A DNA stretch of 6,176 bases from the NCBI GenBank assembly GCA_012974315.1, contig JAAXQI010000057.1:1-6176 (forward strand), read 5' to 3'. This DNA comes from Desulfobacterales bacterium (GTDB lineage Bacteria; Desulfobacterota; Desulfobulbia; Desulfobulbales; BM004). A program made the translations under genes and the position numbers. Shown here piece by piece: positions 4,381 to 6,176 of the stretch; within the stretch, counting starts at the first letter, position 1, and every line of letters begins with the position of its first letter. Under the pieces are notes generated by a model. It was not told the DNA's origin and did no database searches. It saw only the letters and a program-made list of their open reading frames with translations.

Positions 4381-6176
4381 CTATTTCTTTCCAAACGGAT
4401 CAATCCTCTTTTCCTCCAGCAGTTCGATACCGGTAATCTTCCAGGAGCCATCAGCAACTGCCAGGGTCAGGATGGCATCATAGACATTCTGGCGGGTGTG
4501 GATATGTCCCCAGTGGCCGACTGAGCCTATTGCTGTCCACTTTGTTTTGATATCAAGGGCTCCTTTCTGTTTACTGGATTCCTTTACCTCCGTTTCCAAA
4601 ACATCAACCTCTTTGACCTTGGCCTGGGCACCACCGGCCTGTTCAATAACCATTGACTTTCGGCTCTGCAGATAGACATCGGTGAGCAGGTCACCACTGA
4701 CGCTGATTGCCAGCTTATCGTAAACATCCTCCTCTTCACGGAAATCAAAGGCCCGGTACACGTTTTTCAACAGGCTGAGAACGATTGCCTTGCTATCATC
4801 ATTACTTATCTGGCTGGCCCGGGCGCTACTTCCCACAGTAACCTGCCAGACAGGAAAGAGAGCAATCATGCCAACAACCAGGAACCCGATAATAATAATT
4901 TGTATTGTAATGGGCTGAGATTTCTTTTGCCTGGAGCGCAGTGCAAAAACAAAGGGTATCAACAGCGCAGCGCATAACAGTGTACCAATAGGAATATTGG
5001 TTCCCCGATGGGCATCTGAAACCATTATCTTGTCCACTGTGGGGATTTTGTAAGTCTTCAGATAGTTGGTCCACTTCAGGACATTATCATCCGGGTCCAG
5101 ATCATAGGGAAAAGGCCCAGCCGGGTCGGTCATGCGGGCTGTAACCTTCTGCACCCGGTCTGAGAACAGGTCCCACTGGGTTTCCACTTCCTGAGGGATG
5201 CCATCAGTCAGGTAAGTTATGACAATGCCGATCATAGCCGTGTTGAGTGGCACCTGCTCCGGCATCTCGATAAAACGACTGCGCAGCATGGAGGACTCCA
5301 CATACGCGGTCTTGTCAAGAATCGGCTTGAGCCGTTTTCCGTCAATCAGGACCTTCTCCCGTTCCATGAAGAACTGTGCCACCTGTTCGCGCACCGGATT
5401 GAACTCGTCCTCCTCAATGAACTCATCACCCCGCAAATCAAACTCCATCCAGGCCATCATGTCTTTAACCCGCACCAGGATCTCGTGGCGCACTTCGTAG
5501 GGCTCGATATAAAGGTATGTGCGCACTCCGGACTGCAGGGTGCGTTTGAGCTGTTTCTTTTCAAAGACTGAATACCAGGGATCGTCCCAGTCAAGGTTCA
5601 GGATATTCTCGCCGGTCAACTGTCTGAAGTCGACCACCGGTACACCACCGTGATAGCAGATAAAACCAATGGAGGTTTCAGGGATGCCATTTTCATCAAG
5701 GGGAGGTCTAAAGGTCAGCGATTCCGGTCTTCCTGTAAAAGGATATATCAGTTCCACATAGAGTACGCGCTTGTCATCCGGTGGGCCCGGAATCCTCTGC
5801 CTGGTATAGGGATTGATGGAGCCGGCAAAAGGCGACGGCCGCTCAATCCGCATACGGGGTTCAGTCAGATTAATGGTGACAGGCAGCTTTTCTCCACTGC
5901 CAGTTACGACCTGGAATACCTTGTCCGCAATAATCTTCTGGCGCTCTTCCAGTCTCGGTCGGCCGGGGATAGGCTCCGGGAAAAAGGACTCCGGGATAAG
6001 TTCGTCAAAGATAATCAGGTCTTCAATGAACACCTCCAGCTGGATTTTGACATGATCTTTTTCAACGAAGATCTCTGCAATATTCCTGGCGTTCTCAGAA
6101 CCGGTCAGATTGATCCAGTCTGCTTTTGCTGATACTGCTGACAGCAAAATAATAAAGCCAACCAACAGAAACAGAT
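4381..6176 (-). CDS. Exported, membrane-anchored protein of unknown function with C-terminal HWGHIH motif (5'-partial)
   Basis: I do not recognise a named family. The frame stays open to the window edge. The first candidate start inside it is TTG 6165, but codons upstream still encode hydrophobic residues (LFL), so the real start is probably just outside. Numbering from 6165, a signal peptide ends near SAKA (12-15). A large acidic periplasmic region (about 16-388) is rich in beta-type stretches and Pro (for example FFPEPIPGRP). Two membrane helices (about 390-409 and 419-439) flank a basic cytoplasmic loop RSRQKKSQ. A periplasmic C-terminal domain (about 445-594) looks NTF2-like, with a helix, amphipathic strands, and VGHWGHIHTRQN (549-560), whose three clustered histidines could bind metal. 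The gene precedes the ABC genes on the same strand, separated by the inserted cassette, and was probably in the same operon. A role as accessory subunit or metal-delivery partner of the transporter is inference from context only. Confidence 0.85.
   Translation of the reverse strand, partial: LFLLVGFIILLSAVSAKADWINLTGSENARNIAEIFVEKDHVKIQLEVFIEDLIIFDELIPESFFPEPIPGRPRLEERQKIIADKVFQVVTGSGEKLPVTINLTEPRMRIERPSPFAGSINPYTRQRIPGPPDDKRVLYVELIYPFTGRPESLTFRPPLDENGIPETSIGFICYHGGVPVVDFRQLTGENILNLDWDDPWYSVFEKKQLKRTLQSGVRTYLYIEPYEVRHEILVRVKDMMAWMEFDLRGDEFIEEDEFNPVREQVAQFFMEREKVLIDGKRLKPILDKTAYVESSMLRSRFIEMPEQVPLNTAMIGIVITYLTDGIPQEVETQWDLFSDRVQKVTARMTDPAGPFPYDLDPDDNVLKWTNYLKTYKIPTVDKIMVSDAHRGTNIPIGTLLCAALLIPFVFALRSRQKKSQPITIQIIIIGFLVVGMIALFPVWQVTVGSSARASQISNDDSKAIVLSLLKNVYRAFDFREEEDVYDKLAISVSGDLLTDVYLQSRKSMVIEQAGGAQAKVKEVDVLETEVKESSKQKGALDIKTKWTAIGSVGHWGHIHTRQNVYDAILTLAVADGSWKITGIELLEEKRIDPFGKK

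Noticed and set aside
6163..6165. TTG as the true start of the large membrane-protein gene
   Set aside because: In-frame codons before it still encode the hydrophobic core of the signal peptide, so the start is more likely beyond the window edge.

Overview
The window looks like chromosomal DNA of a Gram-negative bacterium. Signal peptides, a periplasmic binding protein and a LolCDE/MacB-type transporter point to an envelope with a periplasm. The moderate GC content, the c-di-GMP protein and the style of the transporter genes suggest a deltaproteobacterium (Desulfobacterota). That placement is inference from general likeness; no rRNA or other marker gene is present.

Layout. Positions 1-786 (+) carry the 3' part of a GGDEF-PilZ gene for c-di-GMP synthesis and sensing. 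Positions 787-1140 lie between convergent transcription units. They hold a good sigma70-like promoter (849-877), a 42-codon small ORF with a ribosome binding site (929-1057), and a weak candidate terminator for the genes on the other strand. From 1141 to the right edge everything is on the minus strand. In transcription order there is a large exported and membrane-anchored protein of unknown function (4381-6176, start outside the window), a frameshifted four-helix-bundle gene between imperfect inverted repeats (3918-4369), a LolD-like ABC ATPase (3238-3906), an FtsX/LolC-like permease (2063-3241) and a ZnuA/TroA-like substrate-binding protein (1141-2043).

How the genes may work together. The ATPase and permease overlap by 4 nt (ATGA), and the binding protein starts 19 nt after the permease, so these three are almost certainly one operon. 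A TroA-type metal-binding protein normally works with an ABC-3 permease (ZnuB/TroC type). Here it is paired with an FtsX-like permease and a LolD-like ATPase, which belong to the mechanotransmission/exporter class. The binding protein lacks the usual first two histidine ligands but has a His-rich loop. The permease and the 594+ residue protein also carry small histidine clusters. The best reading is a non-canonical transition-metal (probably zinc) transport or envelope metal-handling system. It resembles the zinc-responsive PA4063-PA4066 cluster of Pseudomonas aeruginosa as I remember it. Substrate and direction of transport are inference.

The four-helix-bundle pseudogene appears to have been inserted between the large membrane protein gene and the ATPase gene. 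Two single-base insertions break it. Removing them restores a complete 118-residue protein of the 23S rRNA intervening-sequence/Avd-like family.
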